Source: CAZEFK01 sp964511405
Lineage (GTDB): Bacteria; Pseudomonadota; Alphaproteobacteria; Elsterales; Elsteraceae
Reading direction: 5' to 3'
DNA length: 25,614 nucleotides
NCBI GenBank assembly: GCA_964511405.1
Contig: CAZEFK010000102.1
Coordinates: forward strand, 1-25,614
Shown piece by piece: positions 7,326 to 14,145 of the stretch. The notes under the pieces are model-generated. The model made no database searches. It saw only the letters and a program-made list of their open reading frames with translations, and was not told the origin of the DNA. The stretch's first letter is position 1; each line of letters opens with the position of its first letter. Both the position numbers and the translations under genes were made by a program.

Positions 7326-9193
7326 CGGCCCTGGCAGACGTTGTTGTCGTTGGAGTCGATGAAGGGCGAGTACGGGCAGTTGACGTAGCGCAGCCGCGTG
7401 CCACCCGGCCCCAGCGTGTCCGCGCGACGGAACCCGGGCGCGTTGTTGACCCCGTTGTTCAGCACGCCGGCGGCGTTGGACAGTCCCAGAAACGCGACCA
7501 TGTCGTCCTGGTCGACGCCGTCGCCGGACACCCCGACGCCGCCGACCAGCTGATTGCCGCGGTAGATCGGCACGCCGCCCGGGAAGATCTGGATGCCGTC
7601 GGACAGGAGGGCGCCGGCCGGGCTGCCGCTGGGCGTGCAGCTGGCCGCCGTGTCGGCGAAGCTGCCCGGCGCTTCCAGATGATAGATGTGCTGCAGCACG
7701 CCGCCGCCGACCAGGTCGAGCTGGATGCCGTCCGAGAACGGCGTGGTGTCGGACAGGCTGAGGCTGAGCGGGCCGTTGGCGTGGCCATCGACGCCGTCGG
7801 GGTAGAACGGCCGGGCCAGGTTGCCGATGGCGCGCGCCGAGAACGCGATGTTGTTGGCGAAGATGCCTTGGCCGAGGAAGCTGCGCGCCGCCGCCAGATA
7901 GGAGGTGGCGCCGGCCGTGTTGCTCAGGATCGACGCGGCGTCGGGGCGCGAGAACAGGGCCGCCGTGCGCGCCTTCTGGACCGCCACGTCGATGCCGAAG
8001 TTCGGGCCGTCGGGGGTGCGCGCCAGGCCCAGGATGGTGCCGTCATAGTCGACCACGGTCACCGTCACCTGGGCGGTGCTGCCCAGCGGCTCGCGGATCT
8101 GGCCGCGGGCATGGTTGGCGACCATCAGCCCCTGGCGGATGATCTCCTTGACCTCGCTGGCCTTGAGCGAGGCCGGGAGCGCAGTGCCGTCCTTCGGCAG
8201 GTAGCGCGGAGCGCCGGCCTGGTCATAGAGGATGAAGGCGCCAAGATCGGAGAAATTACCGGTGTTGTCCAGCTGGATGCCAGATCCGGGCTGGCCGAAC
8301 TCCTGCCCGCGCCGGAGGCCGCCGGTGTAGTAGTCGGGCACCGGCACCAGGGTCGAGCCCGCGTTCAGGAAGTCGGTGAGGCTGAGCTGCGGGCCGTTGG
8401 TCGACCACAGCGCGCTGGTGTCGCTGTTGGAATAGCGCAGGCTGTGGCCGCCGGCGGTGATGCGGTCGGCGCGGATGTTGGCCGGGGGCTCGAAGCCGAC
8501 CGTGCCGGCCAGCGCGATCACCTCGTCCAGGTCCTGGGTGATCGAGTGGAAATTGAAGTCGGCGCCGTACACGCCATCGGCGATCGCGCCGACGCCGCCG
8601 ACCATGTCGCCGTTCTTGTAGAGCGGGAAGCCGCCAGGATCGGCCGACAGGCCCAGCGGCGATCGCTGCGGGCCGACGCTGCCGTTGCTGACCCGGTTCG
8701 ACAGGTCCGAGCAGGGCAGCGAGCTGAACTGCACGCCATAGAGCGGGCCCGAGGGCTGGAAGCGCTCGCCCGGGTCGAAATGCTCCTGGACGATCTGGTT
8801 GGCGGTGCGGGTGGTGAAGGCGTTGCCGTTCGAGGACAGGAACGCGCCGGTGAAGGCCTTGGCGATCGCCGCCCCGGTGTCGGGGATGTAGGCGCCATTG
8901 ATCCCGACATTGCTGCCATGGGGGTTGAAGGCGACGCGGACCTGGGCGCCACCGCCATTGGCCCCGGGCATGCGCATCACGGCCAGCACGTTGCCTTCAC
9001 GGTCGAGCACCGCGATCACTGCCGGCGCATTGCGCGCCTGCGCCTCGCGGGCGACCTGCGCCAGCACCTGCGCGACGTCGGACGGCTCCAGGCGCGCCGC
9101 CTCCGCCCTGCCGGCCCCGAGGGCCAGCAGGGCAGAGGCGGCGAGGAGCGTGCGCCGGATCCTGCCGGCGGTGGCCTCAGCGCTGGGCTTCAT
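7322..9193 (-). CDS. Exported protein with two HbpS/GlcG-like (DUF336) domains
   Basis: I chose ATG at 9193 (623 residues) over the upstream ATG at 9229. It has AAGG six bases before it, overlaps the previous gene by only 17 bases, and begins a clean signal peptide (RIRRTLLAASALLALGAGRAEA). Two copies of the heme-degrading/HbpS-like fold follow. Domain 1 spans about 34-240 and has VIAVLDREGNVLAVMRMPG and FPLYKNGDMVGGVGAIADG. Domain 2 spans about 350-580 and has VTVVDYDGTILGLARTPDG and VPIYRGNQLVGGVGVSGDG. Each domain has long insertions compared with the usual 140-residue single-domain form. HbpS-type proteins bind heme or other ligands; some sense redox state. Its stop is coupled (ATGA) to the porin gene. 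Possible roles are heme chaperone, conduit accessory or ligand binding; none is provable from sequence. Confidence 0.82.
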   Translation of the reverse strand: MKPSAEATAGRIRRTLLAASALLALGAGRAEAARLEPSDVAQVLAQVAREAQARNAPAVIAVLDREGNVLAVMRMPGANGGGAQVRVAFNPHGSNVGINGAYIPDTGAAIAKAFTGAFLSSNGNAFTTRTANQIVQEHFDPGERFQPSGPLYGVQFSSLPCSDLSNRVSNGSVGPQRSPLGLSADPGGFPLYKNGDMVGGVGAIADGVYGADFNFHSITQDLDEVIALAGTVGFEPPANIRADRITAGGHSLRYSNSDTSALWSTNGPQLSLTDFLNAGSTLVPVPDYYTGGLRRGQEFGQPGSGIQLDNTGNFSDLGAFILYDQAGAPRYLPKDGTALPASLKASEVKEIIRQGLMVANHARGQIREPLGSTAQVTVTVVDYDGTILGLARTPDGPNFGIDVAVQKARTAALFSRPDAASILSNTAGATSYLAAARSFLGQGIFANNIAFSARAIGNLARPFYPDGVDGHANGPLSLSLSDTTPFSDGIQLDLVGGGVLQHIYHLEAPGSFADTAASCTPSGSPAGALLSDGIQIFPGGVPIYRGNQLVGGVGVSGDGVDQDDMVAFLGLSNAAGVLNNGVNNAPGFRRADTLGPGGTRLRYVNCPYSPFIDSNDNNVCQGR

Positions 9194-10868
9194 GGATGAC
9201 CTTGATCCGATCATTTTGATGGAATTCATGACAACTCGCGCAATTGGAGGCGACCTTGCCGAAGCTCGGCCGCTCGCCGCTATGGCAGGTCCGGCACTCG
9301 GTGATGCTCGGCATGATCAGGTCGGTGCCGGTTTCGGAGGCCTTGGCGTCGTGGCAGGAGGCGCAGTCCGTGGTCACGTGCTTGGAGTGATCGAACTGGC
9401 TGAGCGGCATCACGCTGACGGCCTGGCGCACCGGTGCCACCGACCATTCCAGCGGCTTGCCCTCGGGCGGCGGCTGGACCACGTGGCAGTAGCGGCAGGT
9501 CGTCTGGCTGTAGATCCGCGCCAGCACGGTGGCGGCCTGGGTCTCGATGTCGGCGTTGATGGTATCGGGGGTCGGCGGCGTGGCCGGGGCCGGAGCGGGC
9601 TCTGGCGCGGCCTGGGGCAGGCCGAGCTGGGCGCCACGCGGGGCGGCGGCCGGCATCGTCGCCGGCGCCTGTTGCAGGCCGAGAGCGATCCGGCTGTACA
9701 GGCCGATGACCGTCTCGGCGACCAGCTTGGTGTTGCCATGCGGCAGCACCCAGTCCGGGTTCTTCGGATCGAACCCGAGGGTATGGCACTGGATGCAGCT
9801 CTGTTCCATGACCACCGGCTTCATCAGGCGGCCGCTGGCATCGGGCACGTGGCAGCTCTGGCAGTCGAGCTTGGTCATGCCCTTCGGGCCCAGGATCCCC
9901 CGCTCGGCCAAATGGATCTTGTGGTTGAAGCGCATGTTCGACTGGTTGACCGGCTTGTCGTCCAGGCTCACGCGCTGCAGCTTGGCGCTGCCGGGCTCAA
10001 CGGGCACCGAGACGCGGAACTGCGGGTGGTTGGTCGCAAAATCGGTGACGTTCAGGATCTTGCTCTGCGGCCACCGGCCCTTGATGTCGCCATGGCATTG
10101 GGCGCAGGACGCCTGGTCGTCGCGCACCGGCTGGACCGGGCCGCGATGCTCGGTGTGGCAGCTGGTGCAGCCTTCGGCGGCGACGTTGAACAGCGCCGGG
10201 TCGGCGTGATGCTTGAGCGTGGTGTGGCAGGCCAGGCAGGTCTCGCTCGCCACCGGCTGGAACGGCCCGGAATGGCAGGTCCGGCAGTCGGCGATCGCCC
10301 CGGCATGGACGTTGGACACCGCACCCGAGCTCCACGCCAGCCGCGCCGTGACCGCCCAGCCGGACGGCGCCGTGCCGGGCGCCACCTTCATGCTGCTGCC
10401 GGCCAGCGGCAGGATCAGCGCCACCACGGCGGCAACCAGGAACGTCGCCCAGGACAGCTTGCGCATGCTGGGCGCAAGCTCGGTGAAGTCCTTGATCGGC
10501 GGCCGCGTGACCTCGCCGGTGTCGTCGTTGCGCCCGACGCGCTCGGCCGCGATCGCCAGGTCGAACTCGGGCGCGGTCTCGATGCTCAGCAGATAGGGGC
10601 CGATCTGGACTTGATCGCCCGCCGACAGCCGCGACTTGGCCATGCCGTGGCCGTTGACCGCGATCTCGGCCTGGCCGAGCCGCGCGATCTCGATGCCGTC
10701 GGCGGTCTGCTCGATCTCGGCATGGTCGAGCGCCACCGACTTGTCGTGCAGATAGATGTCCGCCGACGCGTTGCGGCCGATGGTCAGCTTATCGGCGGTG
10801 AACTCGCGCTCGCGCCGAAGCGGGTCCCCGTCGGGGCGGGGGATGATGGTGGTCAGGCGGATGCGCAC
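9177..10868 (-). CDS. FHA domain - single TM helix - periplasmic decaheme cytochrome c
   Basis: I place the start at GTG 10868 (563 residues), 7 bases after the preceding stop; the longer frame to 10943 has an unlikely Arg/Cys-rich lead. Residues 5-98 are a forkhead-associated domain (LTIGRNASADIYLHDKSV, later VQIGPYLLSIE), the phosphothreonine-binding fold. Residues about 140-157 are one TM helix (WATFLVAAVVALILPLAG) preceded by Arg/Lys, so FHA is cytoplasmic and the rest periplasmic. Ten CXXCH sites start near 195, 211, 234, 255, 336, 358, 458, 502, 525 and 543. Several have the cytochrome c3/c7-type context HTEHRG or FDHSKH. A Pro/Ala-rich stretch (about 405-430) splits the hemes 6+4. I infer an inner-membrane-anchored periplasmic electron carrier whose cytoplasmic FHA may dock a phosphorylated partner. 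Confidence 0.88.
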   Translation of the reverse strand: MRIRLTTIIPRPDGDPLRREREFTADKLTIGRNASADIYLHDKSVALDHAEIEQTADGIEIARLGQAEIAVNGHGMAKSRLSAGDQVQIGPYLLSIETAPEFDLAIAAERVGRNDDTGEVTRPPIKDFTELAPSMRKLSWATFLVAAVVALILPLAGSSMKVAPGTAPSGWAVTARLAWSSGAVSNVHAGAIADCRTCHSGPFQPVASETCLACHTTLKHHADPALFNVAAEGCTSCHTEHRGPVQPVRDDQASCAQCHGDIKGRWPQSKILNVTDFATNHPQFRVSVPVEPGSAKLQRVSLDDKPVNQSNMRFNHKIHLAERGILGPKGMTKLDCQSCHVPDASGRLMKPVVMEQSCIQCHTLGFDPKNPDWVLPHGNTKLVAETVIGLYSRIALGLQQAPATMPAAAPRGAQLGLPQAAPEPAPAPATPPTPDTINADIETQAATVLARIYSQTTCRYCHVVQPPPEGKPLEWSVAPVRQAVSVMPLSQFDHSKHVTTDCASCHDAKASETGTDLIMPSITECRTCHSGERPSFGKVASNCASCHEFHQNDRIKVIHEAQR

Positions 10869-10875
10869 GGGCGGG

Positions 10876-11700
10876 CTACCAATAGAAGACGGCGATGATA
10901 TGCGCGGTAAGCGCCGCGAGCAGGCCAGTCGCCAGCGGCACATGCACGTACAGCCAGACCCGCATCAGGGCCCGCCACTGATATTCCCGCCGGACCCGGG
11001 TCAGCAGGCCGGACTTGCGGCGCAACAGCGACAGCGCCCGGTTGGCCGCGAGTGCGGTATCTTCCGAGCCGCCGGTCGGCATGGCTTCGACCTGGGCGAT
11101 CGCGGGGGCGACGCGGTCGTCATGAACCCGGCCGGTGATCTGCTGCCAGGCGGTGCGGCCGACCACCGGTTCCTCGCCCACGGCCGCCAGCAGCGGTGCG
11201 CCGCTGATCTCGCGGGCGATCGCCATCAGCTCGCGATCGAGGGCCGACAGCCGGGCCAGGATGACGTCGACGGTCAGGTTGCTGCGCCCGCGCGTGATCT
11301 CCGACGGATAGCGCAGATATGTGACGACCCCGAACGCGCCGCTCAGGATCACCAGCATCATCAGCACATAGGCGAGCGTGTGGATGTTCCAGCCGAACAG
11401 GAAGCCGGTGTGCAGCGTCGCCACCACGATCAGCGCCAGGCCCAGCCAGATGTGCGCCGAGAGCCAGGCCTGCAGCTTGGGGCCGGTGGCGCTGTAGGCG
11501 CGCTTGCGCACGCCGAACCAGGTCAGCCAGACGATCAGCAGCGCGCCGATGGTGCCGAGCGTATAGCCGACCCAGCTCGCGCCGCTGCGCACGCCGATCG
11601 CCGGCACGATCGCGATGTAGGCGACCAGCGAGCCTACGGCCAACACCACCGCCGCGATGAAGTAGCGGTAGTGGCGGTAGCTGAGCACGGTCGGGCTCAT
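10876..11700 (-). CDS. Membrane b-type cytochrome, probably diheme
   Basis: The protein has 274 residues and five predicted TM helices at about 12-33, 42-62, 83-103, 106-128 and 246-272, with a soluble loop of 115 residues between the last two. Helix 3 carries H83 and H97 and helix 5 carries H253 and H267. Each pair is 14 residues apart, the spacing expected for two stacked bis-His b hemes between two helices. The layout recalls cytochrome b561/ferric-reductase-like membrane subunits, without an FAD or NAD(P) domain. It lies between the FAD/ferredoxin fusion and the FHA-decaheme protein, so I infer that it passes electrons between cytoplasmic or membrane-face iron-sulfur clusters and periplasmic hemes. 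Quinone reactivity is possible. The ATG at 11700 overlaps the stop of a 19-codon open frame as ATGA and has no good SD of its own. Confidence 0.82.
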   Translation of the reverse strand: MSPTVLSYRHYRYFIAAVVLAVGSLVAYIAIVPAIGVRSGASWVGYTLGTIGALLIVWLTWFGVRKRAYSATGPKLQAWLSAHIWLGLALIVVATLHTGFLFGWNIHTLAYVLMMLVILSGAFGVVTYLRYPSEITRGRSNLTVDVILARLSALDRELMAIAREISGAPLLAAVGEEPVVGRTAWQQITGRVHDDRVAPAIAQVEAMPTGGSEDTALAANRALSLLRRKSGLLTRVRREYQWRALMRVWLYVHVPLATGLLAALTAHIIAVFYW

Positions 11701-11756
11701 CGCGCACCGGCCACGGGCGCGGCGGGCGCCGCGCCGCCGGAAGTTCGGATCGCCAT
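11697..11756 (-). CDS. Possible 19-residue leader ORF ahead of the b-type cytochrome
   Basis: The frame opens with ATG at 11756, two bases after the stop of the oxidoreductase gene, with AGGG six bases upstream. It encodes 19 residues (MAIRTSGGAAPAAPVAGAR) and its TGA overlaps the ATG of the cytochrome b gene as ATGA. The cytochrome start itself lacks a clear SD, so translation of this mini-frame could deliver ribosomes to it. It may equally be chance in GC-rich DNA; there is no conserved domain. Confidence 0.3.
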   Translation of the reverse strand: MAIRTSGGAAPAAPVAGAR

Positions 11757-11758
11757 GG

Positions 11759-14128
11759 TCAGCCCTGCATGGTGTGGATCAGGTTGACGAAGCGCTCGGG
11801 CTCGACGCGCAGCGCGGCCCCGGTCGGGCAGGCATTGACGCAGGCCGGCCCGTGCGGCCGGCCGCTGCACAGATCGCACTTGACCGCCAGCTTGTGCGGA
11901 TGGTGGTCGGGGCCGTGCGCCGCCGGATGGCCGTTGCCGGTACCGAACAGCAGCGACAGCAGCCGGTTGCGCGGCTTGCGGTGCTCGACCTCGGCCATCT
12001 GGATGACGCCGTAGGGGCAGTTGCGCTGGCAGTTGCCGCAGCCGATGCACTTCTCGTGGTCGATCACCACTTCGCCGCTGCTCAGGCGGTTCAGGGCATC
12101 GGGCGGGCAGTCGGCCATGCAGTGCGGATGCTCGCAGTGGCGGCACGAGGTTGGCACATGCAGCATGGCGAAGGTCGGACCGGCCTCGCGGTCGAGGCGG
12201 GACACGCCGTCATGGGTGTCGGCGCAGGCCTTCTCGCAATTGTCGCAGCGTACGCACAGCGACTCGTCGATCAGCAGGATGTCCTGCGCCTCGGCACCGC
12301 CGTTCAGCAGGAAATAGTCGATCAGCTTGCCGGTCTCGGGGCGGATCTCCTCGGGCGGCGTCGGGAACACCCGGATGATCGAGTCCCGCAGGGCCGGGTA
12401 CTGCTCGAGCAGCGCCCGGCACTTCTCGCCGTTGATCCGGATCGCTTCGGTCGCGACCGCCGCCTTGACCGTGGCGTTGCGCACGGTGCGCCGGATCAGC
12501 GCCACCTCGCCGACATAGCGGCCCGCCGGCACGTAGTTGATCGTCTGCTCCTGGCCGCCGATGGTCTTGGTCACCACCACCGAGCCGCTGGCGATCAGAT
12601 ACATGCCGTCGTCGGCCGCGCCCTCGCGCAGCAGGATCTCGCCCGGCCGGAAATTGACCATCTCGGCGGTCGCGATGACGTCGGCGGCGGCCTCGCGCGG
12701 GGCGGCCGGGGTCACCATGCCGTAAATCAGGCGGGCGACCGAGGCCTGGTAGATCGCGCGATGGATCACCGGGTCGCGGCGCATCAGTCGGATCACCGCG
12801 TTGCGCGGGATCTCGATCAGCAGGCTGGGCTCGACCGCGGTCACCGTGGCGGTGCGGCGCCGCCCCATGACGACGCAGATCTCGCCGAAGAAGGCGCCGG
12901 TGGGCAGGGTGACGGTCGGGGCGTCCGGCGCCTCGACCTTGACCGAGCCCTTGAGGATCGCGAAGACCGACTGGGCGCGCTCGTTGATCTTGAACACCGT
13001 CTCGCCGGCGCGCTTGGGATGGATCTCGCTGGACAGCAGGACCTCGCGCACCTGCATGGTGGTCTGGCTGGCCAGCAGCGAGCCTTCGGCACGCGCCAGC
13101 TGCACCAGCTCCTGCACGCTCATGTCGACCTTCGCGGCCTTGAGCTTGTCCTTGAGCAGATCCTCGTCGACCGGCACCACCGGCTGGTTCAGGATGAACT
13201 CGACGACGTCGTGGCCCTGGTTCAGGCAGTGCTTGATCAGCGGATAGCCGGTCAGCGCCCCCACCAAATACAGCCCGGGCACCTCGGTCTGGTAGTCGTC
13301 GCCCACCGATGGCACGGCGTTGGGGTTCGGTGAATCGAACTTGATGCCGCAGTCTTCCAGGAACTTGCGCGGCGGCTGGGCGCCGATGCGGGCGATGACC
13401 CGGTCGCAGCGGAGATGATTGTCGCCGTCGGGCGTCTCGACCATCAGGCCCCAGTCCTCGACGGCCGTGGTCTTGGCGCGCGTGATCACGGTGATCGCGC
13501 CGTCCTTGATCTTGCCCTTGAGCAGCGAGACGTTGGCCGGCTTGGCGTGGATGAACTCCTCCAGGTTGTGGAGCAGGGTCACCCGATTGTGGCCGCACAG
13601 GCTGAGGGCGTTCTCGATGCCGGCGTCGCCGCCGCCGATCACGACGATGCGCTCCTCGGCATAGTCCCGCGGGTCGTCGAGCTGGTAGCCGATCCAATCC
13701 CGCTCCGATCCCGGCAGGCCGAGCTTGCGGATGTTGCCCTGCATGCCGATCGCCAGCACCACCGCGTCAGCGGTGATCGGCGCCTGGCCAGCGATCTCCA
13801 GCACGAAGTGCCCGTCCTCCTTGCGCAGGCGGGTGACCTCGCTCTTCAGGCGGACATTGCACTTGGCCGCGGCCTCGTCGAATCGCCCCAGCACCTCCTC
13901 GCGCGGACCGCTGGTGAAGGCGACGTCGCTGCGCAACGGATAGGGCAGCTCGGGCGTCGCCATCACGTGCTTGCCCTTGAAGTACTTGTAGATCGTGTCC
14001 GACAGGTGGTCGGTGCGCTCGAGCAGGACATGGGACGCCCCGCGCTCGGCCGCGCGTGCGGCCGCAGCCAGGCCCGCCGGTCCCGACCCGACGATGGCGA
14101 TCTTGAAGTGCTCGGGCGATTCGGCCAA
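11759..14128 (-). CDS. FAD/NAD(P) oxidoreductase - two cNMP-binding domains - four-cluster ferredoxin fusion
   Basis: The protein has 789 residues and a TTG start at 14128 fixed by GGAGGT five bases upstream. Residues 8-315 are a two-dinucleotide-fold flavoprotein of the thioredoxin-reductase/YpdA type (GSGPAG at 14-19, GGGDAG at 165-170, LYLVGAL near 287). The CxxC redox pair of true thioredoxin reductases is not seen. Residues about 365-470 and 485-590 are two CRP-type cyclic-nucleotide-binding domains. Both keep the phosphate-binding-cassette Glu and Arg (GEICVVMGRRRTATV, GEVALIRRTVRNATV). Residues 615-775 are a DmsB/HybA-like ferredoxin module with 16 Cys in four groups (starting about 625, 662, 694 and 751), enough for four [4Fe-4S] clusters, with a His-rich insert at 733-746. 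No signal peptide, so cytoplasmic. I infer a cNMP-gated NAD(P)H:electron-carrier entry (or exit) module for the adjacent cytochromes. Confidence 0.92.
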   Translation of the reverse strand: MAESPEHFKIAIVGSGPAGLAAAARAAERGASHVLLERTDHLSDTIYKYFKGKHVMATPELPYPLRSDVAFTSGPREEVLGRFDEAAAKCNVRLKSEVTRLRKEDGHFVLEIAGQAPITADAVVLAIGMQGNIRKLGLPGSERDWIGYQLDDPRDYAEERIVVIGGGDAGIENALSLCGHNRVTLLHNLEEFIHAKPANVSLLKGKIKDGAITVITRAKTTAVEDWGLMVETPDGDNHLRCDRVIARIGAQPPRKFLEDCGIKFDSPNPNAVPSVGDDYQTEVPGLYLVGALTGYPLIKHCLNQGHDVVEFILNQPVVPVDEDLLKDKLKAAKVDMSVQELVQLARAEGSLLASQTTMQVREVLLSSEIHPKRAGETVFKINERAQSVFAILKGSVKVEAPDAPTVTLPTGAFFGEICVVMGRRRTATVTAVEPSLLIEIPRNAVIRLMRRDPVIHRAIYQASVARLIYGMVTPAAPREAAADVIATAEMVNFRPGEILLREGAADDGMYLIASGSVVVTKTIGGQEQTINYVPAGRYVGEVALIRRTVRNATVKAAVATEAIRINGEKCRALLEQYPALRDSIIRVFPTPPEEIRPETGKLIDYFLLNGGAEAQDILLIDESLCVRCDNCEKACADTHDGVSRLDREAGPTFAMLHVPTSCRHCEHPHCMADCPPDALNRLSSGEVVIDHEKCIGCGNCQRNCPYGVIQMAEVEHRKPRNRLLSLLFGTGNGHPAAHGPDHHPHKLAVKCDLCSGRPHGPACVNACPTGAALRVEPERFVNLIHTMQG

Positions 14129-14133
14129 CTGAT

Positions 14134-14139
14134 ACCTCC
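14134..14139 (-). promoter_or_regulatory. Strong ribosome binding site that fixes a TTG start
   Basis: On the minus strand the bases read GGAGGT, five bases before TTG at 14128. No ATG or GTG in that frame lies nearby, so the TTG is the best start for the flavoprotein fusion. A weak start codon with a near-perfect SD may set its level relative to its neighbours. Confidence 0.75.
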
Positions 14140-14145
14140 AGGGAA

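Noticed and set aside
3336..7388. Very long plus-strand open frame (1350 codons) opposite the decaheme and barrel genes
   Set aside because: It is antisense to two genes with clear signal peptides, heme motifs and strand patterns. Its own sequence is Val/Gly/Arg/His-rich with no domain, as expected from the complementary frame of GC-rich coding DNA.
9194..9229. Upstream ATG for the HbpS-like protein
   Set aside because: It would lengthen the overlap with the decaheme gene to 53 bases and spoil the signal peptide; the ATG at 9193 has an SD.
7304..10898. Overlapping long plus-strand frames opposite the HbpS-like and FHA-decaheme genes
   Set aside because: Antisense shadows; the real strand carries ten CXXCH motifs and two duplicated domains that cannot arise by chance.
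10869..10943. Upstream extension of the FHA-decaheme protein
   Set aside because: The added 25 residues overlap the previous gene, are Arg/Cys/Ser-rich and precede a natural FHA start at GTG 10868.
11759..14128. Transcription factor of the CRP/FNR family
   Set aside because: Two cNMP-binding folds are present but no helix-turn-helix; the flanking domains are redox modules.
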